DNA of 64,000 nucleotides from 34-65-8 sp964516135 (GCA_964516135.1 CAZEWN010000011.1:1-64000), one strand, 5' to 3'; shown: positions 31,863-40,482, counted from the first letter of the stretch. Numbers and translations are program-made. Notes: generated by a model not told the origin, from the letters alone.

Positions 31863-33889
31863 TGCGTGATCCGCAGTTCGCCCACGTTCTTGGCGATTTC
31901 CTGGAACGCGGCGTTGAGCTGGGCGGCGTTGCTCGCAGTGTACGAACTGTCCGTCGATGCGCAGTTGGCAAGGTCGGACGTCAGCGCCGAGGAGAATGCA
32001 ATGACCCACACCCGGATGCCCTTTGCCTTGGTGGCGGCGCAGGCGGCCAGGAAACGCTGGGTGTGGCGCGCGGCGTGATTGCTATCGGTCGAACCGAAAC
32101 CGATCACCCGCTCGTCATGTGCCTCGAACCCGTAGCTTGAATAGATTTCGTCATTCGGCGCCATCTGGCCGTCGGTCATGAAGATGATATGCCGCGCCAC
32201 GGCGCCGCCATTGCTGGGCGCGGAGGTTACGTTATCCTCAAAGATACCCTGAGGCGACGACAGCCTAGCGCCCCAGACCATTCCCAAGTTGTGATAGGTC
32301 GAGCCCGACGGCAGCAGCGAATCGGCGTAGGCATCAAAATTGGTTTCGGTCATCGCCCCGAGCAGACGCGCTTCGGTCGGGCAGTACCAAGCCGGCTTCC
32401 GACCCCAGTCGCTTTCAGGCACGTTCGCCGCGCGCGTGCCGGTTGATGTCGAAGTGCGATAGTAGGCGACATCGGGCCATAATGGCCGCCACTGGGTGCG
32501 GACATCGCCCGAATCCGGCGCCATGTCGATGTCGAGATCGTATGCCTCGTCGGGTGAGAACCCGGTGATCGAATTCCAGCTGAACGTGGCCTGGGAGACG
32601 GTGTGGCGCTCCTCGATGCAGCCGCGCCAGACCGCCGAGTTGAGCGCCGCGCCGCTGCCGCCGAGCGGCAGGCTGACAGTCCCCAGCGCCTTGTAGACGG
32701 ACGTGTCGTAAGGGACGGCCTTGTAACGCCAGCCGGTGAAAATCGAGATCGTCTCGTATGTGTATTCGGGGTTCTCGGTCGCGATATCGCTTTCGTACTG
32801 ATACCGCGTAACGCTCTGGCGCCATACGTACCAGCGGTTGCCCTGCCTGGCGCAGAAATAGATCGTCTGGCTCTGGAGCTGAGCCGTCGTGGTGGTGGTG
32901 ATCCGCTGGGCAGAGGAGTTGATTTCCACATCGGTACTGGTCACCGCCCCCCCCGAATTGGTCCAACTGGAGTTGCTCGGACGTGCGGCGATGCAGTCGC
33001 TCTCGTTGCGGTGCCTCATCGTGCTGTGCTGTACCTGGGCGCCATAGCTGACGTCGGTATAGCCCGTTTCCTCGGAGTAGATCGGATCCTCGTAACCCGC
33101 GAAGATTGCTTTGGTCTCAGTGCGATACTGCGGAACGCGTGACTGGTAGGTCCAGTTGTCGGCCACGTAGGAATCATCCTGGGCCACGAGGAGCTTGCCC
33201 ACGTTGACCGACGAGCTGTAAGGCACGAACCCATACCTGATCCGCGCGTTTGAGCCGGCGGTGGCGGCCTTCACGGTGTCGTAGAACGACTTCATCGCGT
33301 TACGCAAATCCTTGAGTCGCGAATTCCCGCCGTGTGCCGTCTCGCTGTAGCCGTTGCCGCTGATGTACGTAACGCACTGGCTGTTGCTCATTGCCGAAGT
33401 GCAGGCCATCGAGCCCGTCACGTCCAGCACCATCATGACGTCGCTGTTACCCACCGACATCGAGGCGGAGCAGACCACGGATAATGGTATCTCCTCATAC
33501 CCGAACAGGCGCATCACCACGGTATCGATCGTCGTTGAAGCCGTACCGCTGACCGTGTTGCCGCGATCGCTGGAGGTCGGTGCGAAGTTCGTACCGGTTA
33601 CGTCTTCGTTAGCTTCGTCGAAGTTGGTGTCGAAAAATGCGTTGGCCTGTTCCTCGGCCGCATCGTCGAAGCCGTTTGTTCCCACCGCGCGGCGCCCGGC
33701 CAGCACGCCCGCGTCGCAGGCATTCTGCAGCCGGTTCTGAACCATGTATGCGCGTGACATGTCCACGCCGCCGCCCACAAGGCCGGCCAGCGCCACCATG
33801 GCAATCGCGGCAATGGGCATGATGTTGCCCGATTGCTCGCGCAGGATCGTCATAATTCCGGTATGCTGCGGCGAGGTGTCCGTGGACAT
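31859..33889 (-). CDS. TadG-like protein with vWA domain (cassette 1)
   Basis: A 676-residue protein from the ATG at 33889 (after GGGGGG); a TTG at 33904 is the alternative. The N-terminal Flp/TadG-like region (SGNIMPIAAIAMVALAGLVGGGVDMSRAY) has one membrane helix, followed by QNRLQNACDAGVLAGR. A von Willebrand A domain starts at VMMVLDVTGSM (MIDAS DVTGS at 156-160) and is split by a long insertion rich in Tyr, Thr and Ser, resuming at HIIFMTDGQMAPN and VWVIAFSSAL. Such proteins accompany Tad pili and may act in adhesion or assembly. It shares a promoter region with its divergent paralogue. Confidence 0.88.
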   Translation of the reverse strand: MSTDTSPQHTGIMTILREQSGNIMPIAAIAMVALAGLVGGGVDMSRAYMVQNRLQNACDAGVLAGRRAVGTNGFDDAAEEQANAFFDTNFDEANEDVTGTNFAPTSSDRGNTVSGTASTTIDTVVMRLFGYEEIPLSVVCSASMSVGNSDVMMVLDVTGSMACTSAMSNSQCVTYISGNGYSETAHGGNSRLKDLRNAMKSFYDTVKAATAGSNARIRYGFVPYSSSVNVGKLLVAQDDSYVADNWTYQSRVPQYRTETKAIFAGYEDPIYSEETGYTDVSYGAQVQHSTMRHRNESDCIAARPSNSSWTNSGGAVTSTDVEINSSAQRITTTTTAQLQSQTIYFCARQGNRWYVWRQSVTRYQYESDIATENPEYTYETISIFTGWRYKAVPYDTSVYKALGTVSLPLGGSGAALNSAVWRGCIEERHTVSQATFSWNSITGFSPDEAYDLDIDMAPDSGDVRTQWRPLWPDVAYYRTSTSTGTRAANVPESDWGRKPAWYCPTEARLLGAMTETNFDAYADSLLPSGSTYHNLGMVWGARLSSPQGIFEDNVTSAPSNGGAVARHIIFMTDGQMAPNDEIYSSYGFEAHDERVIGFGSTDSNHAARHTQRFLAACAATKAKGIRVWVIAFSSALTSDLANCASTDSSYTASNAAQLNAAFQEIAKNVGELRITQ

Positions 33890-33987
33890 AGGCTGGCCCC
33901 CCAACGTCGTGCTTTGCGGGTGGCTATGACCGGCCTGTTCCTAACATTCCGTAAATCCGCGTAGAGCCCCCATGAAGCGTCACCAAA

Positions 33988-33995
33988 TTAACCAT
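33988..33995 (+). promoter_or_regulatory. Candidate CtrA half-site between divergent tad cassettes
   Basis: TTAACCAT at 33988-33995 matches the half-site form of the CtrA motif reported in alphaproteobacterial genome surveys. It lies inside the 149-base region between the two divergent vWA genes, 44 bases before the plus-strand GTG. A full TTAA-N7-TTAA is not present. In Caulobacter, pilus genes are under CtrA control, which makes the position meaningful but not decisive. Confidence 0.35.
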
Positions 33996-34038
33996 AACGC
34001 TTCGCGATGTGCTTACGCGCGCTGGCTAGACCGCCCGT

Positions 34039-36069
34039 GTGCAGAAACGGTTCGCCTCCTCAATCCCGGCCGGGCAAGTCTTGCGTGCGCTCGGGCGTGA
34101 CACGGGGGGCAACGCGCTTGCGATAATGGCGGCCGCGCTCGGGCCGCTGCTTGCGCTCGTCGGCGGCGGCATCGACCTGGGCCGCTCGCATCTGTCGCAG
34201 AACCGGCTGCAGCAGGCGTGCGATGCCGGCGTGCTTGCCGCCCGCAAAAGGCTCGGATCCGAAGCCGCCGTGTCCGGTGACATTCCTGAAGCCGCTGCCG
34301 ATGTCGGCCAGCGGTTCTTCAACATCAATTTCCGCGACGGGTCTTACGGAACGGAACAGCGCCAATTCGTGATGACGCTGGAAGACGACTTCGCCATTTC
34401 CGGGGTCGCCAAGGTCAACGTACCGACCACGATCATGCAGATCTTCGGATTTCGCGAGATCCCGCTGGCCGTCCAGTGCGAGGCGCAAATCAATTTCGCC
34501 GATACCGACATCATGATGGTGCTCGATGTCACCGGTTCGATGGCGGCGGTCAATCCGGGGGATACCGCATCGCGGATTTCGGTGCTGAAGGCGACGGTCG
34601 CCTCTTTCCACGCGCAGCTTTCGGCGGCGGCGCTGGCAGGATCGCGCGTTCGTTATGGTTTCGTGCCCTACTCCACCAATGTGAACGTGCTGCATCTCCT
34701 CCGAGATGAATGGGTTGTGGACGAGTGGCCCTATCAATCGCGTACCGAGGCCCTGTCGCAGATCAAAACAACCCGCACCAGCTACACCAATCCGGTGCAC
34801 CTGTCGGGATCGCGCACGGAAGCGACGGTCGACAATTACGCCGCGTCATTCGATGAACGGCGTGGCTATCATTGCCCCAACCAGCCCGCGGATACCCTCA
34901 AGCAGACCTACAAGCAGACCGGAAAGAGCTCACAGCCGGTCCTGCTGCCGGTCGCCGGTGTCAAGACCACCACGGCATATGAACGCACTTCCAATGGCGC
35001 GGCCCATTACGCGCGGCTTTCGGGGCAGCGCTGCGAAGTCGTGCGGATCGATCACGTCAATTACGTTGAAAGCTACAGTCAGATCACCGAACCTTCGCTC
35101 AAGGCCCGGCGGCAGTGGACCTATGGACGCTATCTCCACAACGTCAGCGATTTTCGCAGCGCATCGAACGGCTGTGTCGAGGAGCGCGAAACGTATGAGA
35201 TCGACGACTACGACAATGTCGACCTTTCCCGCGCGCTCGATCTCGATCTCGACCTCGTCCCGGGCTCCGACCCGCGCCATCGGGATGCGGGGGAGCTGAC
35301 CTCGTTGCTGTCGCTGAGCCTTGGGGGGGGCGACGATGATGACGACGATGACGATGATGATGATGATGATGATGACGATGACGTCAGCCTGAACCTGCTT
35401 ACCTTGACCTACGACACGTCCAAATGGCGTCCGATGTATCCGAATCGCCAATTCATCCGCGCGATGAAGTGGGATGGTTCGGGCGCGTTCCGCACGCAAA
35501 AGGTGGTCACCACCGACGACTTTGTGTCTCCCGTCGGTCTCAACTCCGCCGCCTGCCCATCGCCTGCGCGCAAGTTGGGCGAGATTTCGCAGTCCGAACT
35601 GGAAAGCTACCTCGCGACCTTGCAGCCGAACGGTGCCACCTACCATGACATCGGCATGATCTGGGGTGGTCGGCTGCTGTCGCCCACTGGCCTTTTCGCG
35701 GCCGAAAATGGCGACCGGGGTGGCGGGCCGACCGGGCGCCATCTCATCTTTCTGACCGATGGCGAGACCGCGCCGCTCGATGTCAGCTACTCGAGCTATG
35801 GCATCGAACCGCTCGACCGGCGGCGCTGGTCGCCCGCATCACCGCTTTCGCTCGCGGAGGTTGTGGAGAAACGCTTCACCGTCGCCTGCAACGAGGTGAA
35901 GAAACGCAACATTACCGTCTGGGTCATCGGGTTCGGCACCGAACTGACCGACGTCATGCGCGAATGCGCGGGCGAAGGGCGGTACTTCGAAGCGGCCGAC
36001 GCGGCGGAGCTCAACGCATCCTTCGCCACGATCGCGGACAGCATTTCCGACTTGCGGGTCACGCGATGA
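34039..36069 (+). CDS. TadG-like protein with vWA domain and poly-Asp tract (cassette 2)
   Basis: A 676-residue paralogue of the divergent vWA protein, started at GTG 34039. One membrane helix lies in GNALAIMAAALGPLLALVGGG, followed by SQNRLQQACDAGVLAAR. The vWA domain starts at IMMVLDVTGSM (MIDAS DVTGS at 163-167), is split by a long insertion, and resumes at HLIFLTDGETAP and VWVIGFGTEL. Within the insertion, after DLDLDLVPGSD, an extra segment of about 45 residues ends in GGG plus 17 consecutive Asp (432-448). The paralogue lacks this segment. The stop overlaps the next ATG. Confidence 0.88.
   Translation: MQKRFASSIPAGQVLRALGRDTGGNALAIMAAALGPLLALVGGGIDLGRSHLSQNRLQQACDAGVLAARKRLGSEAAVSGDIPEAAADVGQRFFNINFRDGSYGTEQRQFVMTLEDDFAISGVAKVNVPTTIMQIFGFREIPLAVQCEAQINFADTDIMMVLDVTGSMAAVNPGDTASRISVLKATVASFHAQLSAAALAGSRVRYGFVPYSTNVNVLHLLRDEWVVDEWPYQSRTEALSQIKTTRTSYTNPVHLSGSRTEATVDNYAASFDERRGYHCPNQPADTLKQTYKQTGKSSQPVLLPVAGVKTTTAYERTSNGAAHYARLSGQRCEVVRIDHVNYVESYSQITEPSLKARRQWTYGRYLHNVSDFRSASNGCVEERETYEIDDYDNVDLSRALDLDLDLVPGSDPRHRDAGELTSLLSLSLGGGDDDDDDDDDDDDDDDDDVSLNLLTLTYDTSKWRPMYPNRQFIRAMKWDGSGAFRTQKVVTTDDFVSPVGLNSAACPSPARKLGEISQSELESYLATLQPNGATYHDIGMIWGGRLLSPTGLFAAENGDRGGGPTGRHLIFLTDGETAPLDVSYSSYGIEPLDRRRWSPASPLSLAEVVEKRFTVACNEVKKRNITVWVIGFGTELTDVMRECAGEGRYFEAADAAELNASFATIADSISDLRVTR
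35332..35382 (+). repeat. GAY trinucleotide repeat coding for 17 Asp, preceded by a G8 run
   Basis: Seventeen consecutive GAC/GAT codons run in frame from 35332 to 35382, with seven pure GAT units in a row at 35353-35373. A homopolymer of eight Gs (35323-35330) sits one base upstream and codes Gly-Gly-Gly with its neighbours. Both are classic slippage-prone tracts. Changes in the GAY number keep the frame; changes in the G run would shift it. Confidence 0.9.
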
Positions 36070-36653
36070 ACCGTTTGCGCGCGCTGCCCACCGACACGAG
36101 TGGGGCGACCCTGGTCGAGTTCGCGCTGGTCGCACCCATTCTCTTGCTGCTGCTGATGGGCATGTTTGACATGGGCTACAACTATTACGTCCAGTCACAG
36201 CTCCAGGGCGCGGTGTTGCGCGCGGCGCGCGATTCCGGAATCGAGGGAGCCGAAAACCAACGCGCCGCGATCGACGAGCGCGTGACAGAAGCGGTGCGCG
36301 ACATCATGCCGCACGCGAAGATCGAGTTCGACCGCCGCGCCTATGCCAAGTTCGCCGATGTCGAGCAGCCTGAGGATTTCACCGACATCAATCGCAACAA
36401 CATCTGTGACGATGGCGAACCGTTCGAGGATGCCAACGGCAACGGCCAGTGGGACGAGGATCGCGGAGCCGCCGGCATGGGCGGCGCACGCGACGTGATC
36501 CTTTACATCGTCAACGTGACGTATCGACGCCCGATCGGCGTGACGAAGTTCATTGGGCTGCCCGAAAACTTTACGACCACGGCTACCACCGTGCTGCGAA
36601 ACCAGCCGTGGGCGGCGCAGAACATCCAGTCGAACGTGGGGCGATGCCTGTGA
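36066..36653 (+). CDS. TadE-like protein with acidic calcium-loop-like motifs (cassette 2)
   Basis: A 195-residue pseudopilin-type protein whose ATG overlaps the stop of the vWA gene. The N terminus ATLVEFALVAPILLLLLMGMFDMGYNYY is the TadE pattern with one membrane helix. The middle has TDINRNNICDDGEP and EDANGNGQWDEDRG, the same double Asp/Asn/Gly loop as the minus-strand paralogue, then VILYIVNVTYRRPIG. The second gene of the cassette matches the second gene of the opposite cassette in order and design. Confidence 0.86.
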   Translation: MNRLRALPTDTSGATLVEFALVAPILLLLLMGMFDMGYNYYVQSQLQGAVLRAARDSGIEGAENQRAAIDERVTEAVRDIMPHAKIEFDRRAYAKFADVEQPEDFTDINRNNICDDGEPFEDANGNGQWDEDRGAAGMGGARDVILYIVNVTYRRPIGVTKFIGLPENFTTTATTVLRNQPWAAQNIQSNVGRCL

Positions 36654-37339
36654 GCACGATTTCAAAAGCGTTTGCCAATCTCCTGCGGTGCCGATCGGGT
36701 GCCGCCGCGACCGAGTTCGCGCTGGCCGCGCCGTTGCTCATGACCGCTGGTCTGTGGGGTGTGGAATCGGCGCATCGCGCGGTGATGCAAATGCGCGTCA
36801 GCCAGGTCGCGGTGTTGGTGGCTGATAACGCATCGCGCGTTGGCGAAAACTCGCTGCTCGGCGAAACGCGCCTGTTCGAAAGCGATATCAACGACGTGCT
36901 GTATGGCGCAAAGGTGCAGGCCGGCGAAGCCGTCGATCTGTATCGCCACGGCCGCGTGATCCTGTCGAGCCTCGAGGTTGTCCCCGGCACCGAAGATCAG
37001 CAATACATCCACTGGCAACGCTGCAAGGGGGAACTCCGCAAGAAATCGAGCTATGGCCAGGCTGGCGACGGCGAGGACGGCGGCATCGCCGGGATGGGCC
37101 CGCCAGGCGAGGAGATCATCGCTTTCAAAGGCGAAGCGGTGATGTTCGTCGAAATCGTCTACGAGTATCAGCCGCTGATCTCGGAGGCTTTCACGCATGC
37201 CACTGAGCTTAAAGCGACGGCCGCGTTCAATGTCCGCGACAACCGCGACCTGGCACAAGTTTACCAGCGCGACGAGAACAACCCCGACGCGGTGGCGGAT
37301 TGCGAGCAGTTCGACGGCGCCGATGGCATCGTCGACTAA
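36644..37339 (+). CDS. TadE-like pilus-associated protein (cassette 2, second TadE)
   Basis: A 231-residue protein started at ATG 36644, 10 bases inside the previous gene; a GTG at 36650 overlapping the stop is an equal option. It has the motif ATEFALAAPLLMTAGLWGVE with one helix, then QMRVSQVAVLVADNASRVGE and YIHWQRCKGEL, clearly paralogous to the protein at 30601-31260. A Gly/Pro-rich loop (GEDGGIAGMGPPGEE) precedes the C-terminal strand region EAVMFVEIVYEYQPL. It converges on pdhB with 15 bases between. Confidence 0.85.
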   Translation: MPVSTISKAFANLLRCRSGAAATEFALAAPLLMTAGLWGVESAHRAVMQMRVSQVAVLVADNASRVGENSLLGETRLFESDINDVLYGAKVQAGEAVDLYRHGRVILSSLEVVPGTEDQQYIHWQRCKGELRKKSSYGQAGDGEDGGIAGMGPPGEEIIAFKGEAVMFVEIVYEYQPLISEAFTHATELKATAAFNVRDNRDLAQVYQRDENNPDAVADCEQFDGADGIVD

Positions 37340-37354
37340 GGCTGCGGCTGGCGC

Positions 37355-38713
37355 CTAGCGGTAGCAGACCTTGCGCGCCGCCTCCGCGATGCGCGCCGCG
37401 TCGATCAGCGCCAGCTTTTCGAGGTTCGCGGCGTAGGGCAGCGGTACATCCTCATCGCATACCCGGGCCACTGGGGCGTCGAGATGATCGAAGCCGTCCT
37501 CCATGCAAATCGCCATGACCTCCGATGCGATGGAACAGGTCGGCCAACCCTCTTCGGCTATCACCAACCGGTTCGTCTTTGCCAGGCTGTTGAGGATGGC
37601 CTGCCTGTCGAGTGGGCGCAGCGTGCGAAGGTCGATCACCTCGGCCTCTATCCCCTCGCCCGCAAGCGTCTCCGCCGCTTCGAGCGCGAAGCCTACCCCG
37701 ATCGAATAGCTCACGATCGTGACATCAGTGCCCTCGCGCATGATCCGCGCCTTGCCGATGGGCAAGACATGATCGTCGAGTTCGGGCAGTTCGAAGTTGC
37801 GACCGTAAACCAGCTCGTTTTCCAGAAACACGACCGGATCATCGCTGCGGATCGCGGCCTTCAGCAGGCCTTTCGCGTCGGAGCTGTCGTAGGGGGCGAT
37901 TACGATCAGGCCAGGCACGCTGGCATACCAGGGTCCATAGTTCTGGCTGTGCTGCGCGCCGACGCGGCTGGCGGCGGCATTGGGCCCACGGAACACCACC
38001 GGGCAGCGCATCTGTCCGCCGCTCATGTAATTGGTCTTGGCGGCAGAATTGATGATGTGGTCGATCGCCTGCATCGCGAAATTGAAGGTCATGAATTCGA
38101 CGATCGGCCTGAGGCCACCCATCGCCGCGCCCGTGCCGATACCGGCAAACCCGTATTCGGTGATCGGCGTATCGATCACCCGCTTGGGCCCGAATTCGTC
38201 GAGCAGGCCCTGTGTCACCTTGTAGGCGCCCTGATACTGCGCCACTTCCTCTCCCATCACGAAGACGCGCTCGTCACGGCGCATCTCCTCTGCCATCGCA
38301 TCCCGCAGCGCTTCGCGCACGGTCACGCTCTTCATGTTGGTGCCGGGCGGCACTTCGGGGTCCGCCTTGGGCCTGGAGGCAGGCTTGGCCGGCGTGATCG
38401 CTTGCTCCGCAGCGGCGGCTGGTTCCTTCTTTGGCGCTTCTTCCTTGCGCGCGGGCGCAGCTGTTTCTTCGCCTTCACCCTCGAGCACCGCGATTACGGT
38501 GCCGACCTTCACGTTCTCGGTCCCTTCGGCAATCATGATCTTGCCGAGCGTACCTTCGTCGATGGCTTCAAATTCCATCGTCGCCTTGTCGGTTTCGATC
38601 TCGGCGATAATGTCGCCGGGCGCGATCGGATCGCCTTCCTGCTTGAGCCAGCGGGCGAGCGTACCTTCCTCCATCGTGGGCGAAAGCGCGGGCATCTTGA
38701 TCTCAACACCCAT
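37355..38713 (-). CDS. pdhB: Pyruvate dehydrogenase E1 subunit beta with N-terminal lipoyl domain
   Basis: Part of the complex that turns pyruvate into acetyl-CoA. Of 452 residues, 1-80 form a lipoyl domain (IKMPALSPTMEEGTLARW, lipoyl-lysine Lys43 in ETDKATMEFE), then comes an Ala/Pro/Glu-rich linker. The E1-beta domain runs from about residue 125 (SVTVREALRDAMAEEM, FVMGEEVAQYQGAYKVTQGL, GFAGIGTGAAMGGLRPIVEFM). A lipoyl domain on E1 beta is a known trait of alphaproteobacteria. The pdhA stop is four bases from the pdhB start. Confidence 0.97.
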   Translation of the reverse strand: MGVEIKMPALSPTMEEGTLARWLKQEGDPIAPGDIIAEIETDKATMEFEAIDEGTLGKIMIAEGTENVKVGTVIAVLEGEGEETAAPARKEEAPKKEPAAAAEQAITPAKPASRPKADPEVPPGTNMKSVTVREALRDAMAEEMRRDERVFVMGEEVAQYQGAYKVTQGLLDEFGPKRVIDTPITEYGFAGIGTGAAMGGLRPIVEFMTFNFAMQAIDHIINSAAKTNYMSGGQMRCPVVFRGPNAAASRVGAQHSQNYGPWYASVPGLIVIAPYDSSDAKGLLKAAIRSDDPVVFLENELVYGRNFELPELDDHVLPIGKARIMREGTDVTIVSYSIGVGFALEAAETLAGEGIEAEVIDLRTLRPLDRQAILNSLAKTNRLVIAEEGWPTCSIASEVMAICMEDGFDHLDAPVARVCDEDVPLPYAANLEKLALIDAARIAEAARKVCYR

Positions 38714-38716
38714 CGC

Positions 38717-39808
38717 TCAATACTCCCCGACCAGAACATCGGTGTAGAGTTCGCTCGCATCAGGCTCGGGCGAATTTTCCGCGAAGTCGGCGGCTTCAGC
38801 GACGATCTTGCGAATGTCCTTGTCGATCGCCTTCAAATCATCCTCGCTCTTGCCCTTGTCGAGCAGCACCTTCTTCAGCCCTTCGATCGGATCCTTGTGA
38901 TCGCGATAATCCTGCACTTCCTCGCGCGTGCGATACTTGGCCGGATCGGACATCGAGTGCCCGCGATAGCGATAGGTGTTGAGTTCCATGAGCACCGGGC
39001 CATTGCCCTCGCGCACGTGCTTGAACGCAATCTCGGCCGCGGCGCGCACTTCCAGCACGTCCATGCCGTTCACCTCCATGCCGGGAATGCGGAACGCCGT
39101 GCCACGGCGATAGAATTCGGTTTCCGCGCTGGACCGCGTAACCGCCGTCCCCATCGCGTACTGATTGTTCTCGATCACGAAAACCATCGGCAGCTTCCAC
39201 AGGCTGGCCATGTTCATCGTCTCGTAAACCTGCCCCTGGTTGGCCGCGCCATCGCCGAAATAGGCCAGGCACAACCCGCCATCATCGTTGTACTGATGCG
39301 CCAGCGCGAGCCCCCCGCCCAGCGACACTTGCGCGCCGACGATGCCGTGCCCGCCGTAGAATTTGTGCTCGGTGCTGAACATGTGCATCGAGCCACCCTT
39401 GCCCTTGGATATCCCGGCTTGGCGACCGGTCAATTCCGCCATGATGACGTTGGGGTCAATACCATAGGCCAGCATGTGGCCATGATCGCGGTAGCCGGTG
39501 ATGACGCTGTCCACGCCTTCCGTAAGCGCGGACTGAAGCCCGACCGCGACTGCTTCCTGTCCGATATAGAGGTGGCAGAACCCGCCGATGAGACCCAGAC
39601 CGTAAAGCTGGCCAGCCTTTTCCTCAAAGCGCCGGATCAGCAGCATCTGCTGGTAGAAGTGCAGCATTTCTTCGACACTGGCATCGTAGCTGCGCGCCTG
39701 CTGATGCGCCTCCTGGAGCGAGTGAAGGACGAAGTCTTGGCTGGCGTTGGCAGCCTTGCCCGTCGCGGTCGCTTTCGTGGTCTTGGCGGTTCTGGCCAAA
39801 GCGGACAT
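38717..39808 (-). CDS. pdhA: Pyruvate dehydrogenase E1 subunit alpha
   Basis: Thiamine-diphosphate-dependent subunit that decarboxylates pyruvate. The 363-residue protein has an Ala/Lys/Thr-rich N terminus, then RFEEKAGQLYGLGLIGGFCHLYIGQEA, GYRDHG and GKGGSMHMFS. The TPP motif starts at GDGAANQG and ends at VFVIENNQYAMGT, and the phosphorylation-loop-like YRYRGHSMSDPAKYR is near the end. The E2 (pdhC) gene is not in this window. The 120 bases before the start, up to the ftsB-like gene end, probably hold the promoter. Confidence 0.97.
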   Translation of the reverse strand: MSALARTAKTTKATATGKAANASQDFVLHSLQEAHQQARSYDASVEEMLHFYQQMLLIRRFEEKAGQLYGLGLIGGFCHLYIGQEAVAVGLQSALTEGVDSVITGYRDHGHMLAYGIDPNVIMAELTGRQAGISKGKGGSMHMFSTEHKFYGGHGIVGAQVSLGGGLALAHQYNDDGGLCLAYFGDGAANQGQVYETMNMASLWKLPMVFVIENNQYAMGTAVTRSSAETEFYRRGTAFRIPGMEVNGMDVLEVRAAAEIAFKHVREGNGPVLMELNTYRYRGHSMSDPAKYRTREEVQDYRDHKDPIEGLKKVLLDKGKSEDDLKAIDKDIRKIVAEAADFAENSPEPDASELYTDVLVGEY

Positions 39809-39928
39809 CCTCGAATGGTCACCTGGGGAGGCGGGTTGACGCTAGAGCGCGGCGGCCCGGCTATAAGCGCAAGCGCCCGTGCGGCGCAATGTCCGCCGCA
39901 TCCCGCGCATACGATTACAGCGCCATTT

Positions 39929-40252
39929 TCAATCCGCGGAAGGTTCCAGCGTCAAGACCACCTCGTCTGGATGGATGACGTTGAGATTGCGGCGCAGCAG
40001 TTCGCCTGTGAGATCTGGGTCGGCATGATCCGGATCAAGCAGTTCGATCCGGTTCTTCAACCGGTCGCGCTCTTCAATCAGGACCGCGATGCGTGTCTCG
40101 CGCTGTTCGAGCTTCTGCCGGTTCTCGCTCCAGGCCAGCAGCCCGCTCGGTCCCGCGATGGCCAGGCCGCCAAGCAATAACAGGATGCCCAGCGCAACCC
40201 CCTGCGTGAGCTTTTCCTTCGGCAAGCTGATGGTATGCCCTTCGCGCGTCAT
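39929..40252 (-). CDS. FtsB/DivIC-family septum formation protein
   Basis: A 107-residue bitopic membrane protein from MTREGHTISLPKEKL; an upstream in-frame ATG at 40267 exists. One helix (GVALGILLLLGGLAIAGPSGLL) is followed by a coiled coil (ENRQKLEQRETRIAVLIEERDRLKNRIELL) and the FtsB-like DPDLTGELLRRNLNVIHPDEVVL. In this family the coil pairs with FtsL in the divisome. Its place just upstream of pdhA on the same strand is common in alphaproteobacteria. Confidence 0.85.
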   Translation of the reverse strand: MTREGHTISLPKEKLTQGVALGILLLLGGLAIAGPSGLLAWSENRQKLEQRETRIAVLIEERDRLKNRIELLDPDHADPDLTGELLRRNLNVIHPDEVVLTLEPSAD

Positions 40253-40470
40253 GCGCCCATGAATCACAAGCTATTCAGCGGGTCAAGCGCGATTACGGCA
40301 ATTTCGCGAAAGACGGCAGCCATGGCTGCGACCGTTGACCCGGGCAGTCCCCGAAGTGATCGCGCAGGGCGCGGTGGTTGGCTTGCCTGGTGCACCCACG
40401 TCGCGCACGGCCATCGGAATCGCGGCCCTTGCGTCGAGCGGCAAATCTGGTTACACATGAAACTATATTC

Positions 40471-40478
40471 AAGGAGGT
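40471..40478 (+). promoter_or_regulatory. Strong Shine-Dalgarno site fixing the hppD start
   Basis: AAGGAGGT at 40471-40478 is a near-perfect anti-16S match, four bases before the ATG at 40483. It settles the start at MPDLFENPAG over longer in-frame options back to 40378. Confidence 0.85.
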
Positions 40479-40482
40479 AAGC

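Noticed and set aside
34930..35742. Minus-strand frame with a run of Val and Ile opposite the poly-Asp tract
   Set aside because: The hydrophobic run is just the reverse complement of GAT/GAC codons. It is not a membrane protein.
39836..39867. TTGACG and TATAAG as a sigma-70 promoter on the plus strand upstream of the FtsB-like gene
   Set aside because: The spacer is 20 bases, longer than normal, and it points into antisense of the FtsB-like gene with no gene to drive.
37484..40180. 898-codon open frame on the plus strand opposite pdhB, pdhA and the FtsB-like gene
   Set aside because: Low-complexity His/Arg/Asp-rich product antisense to three recognised genes; no family match.
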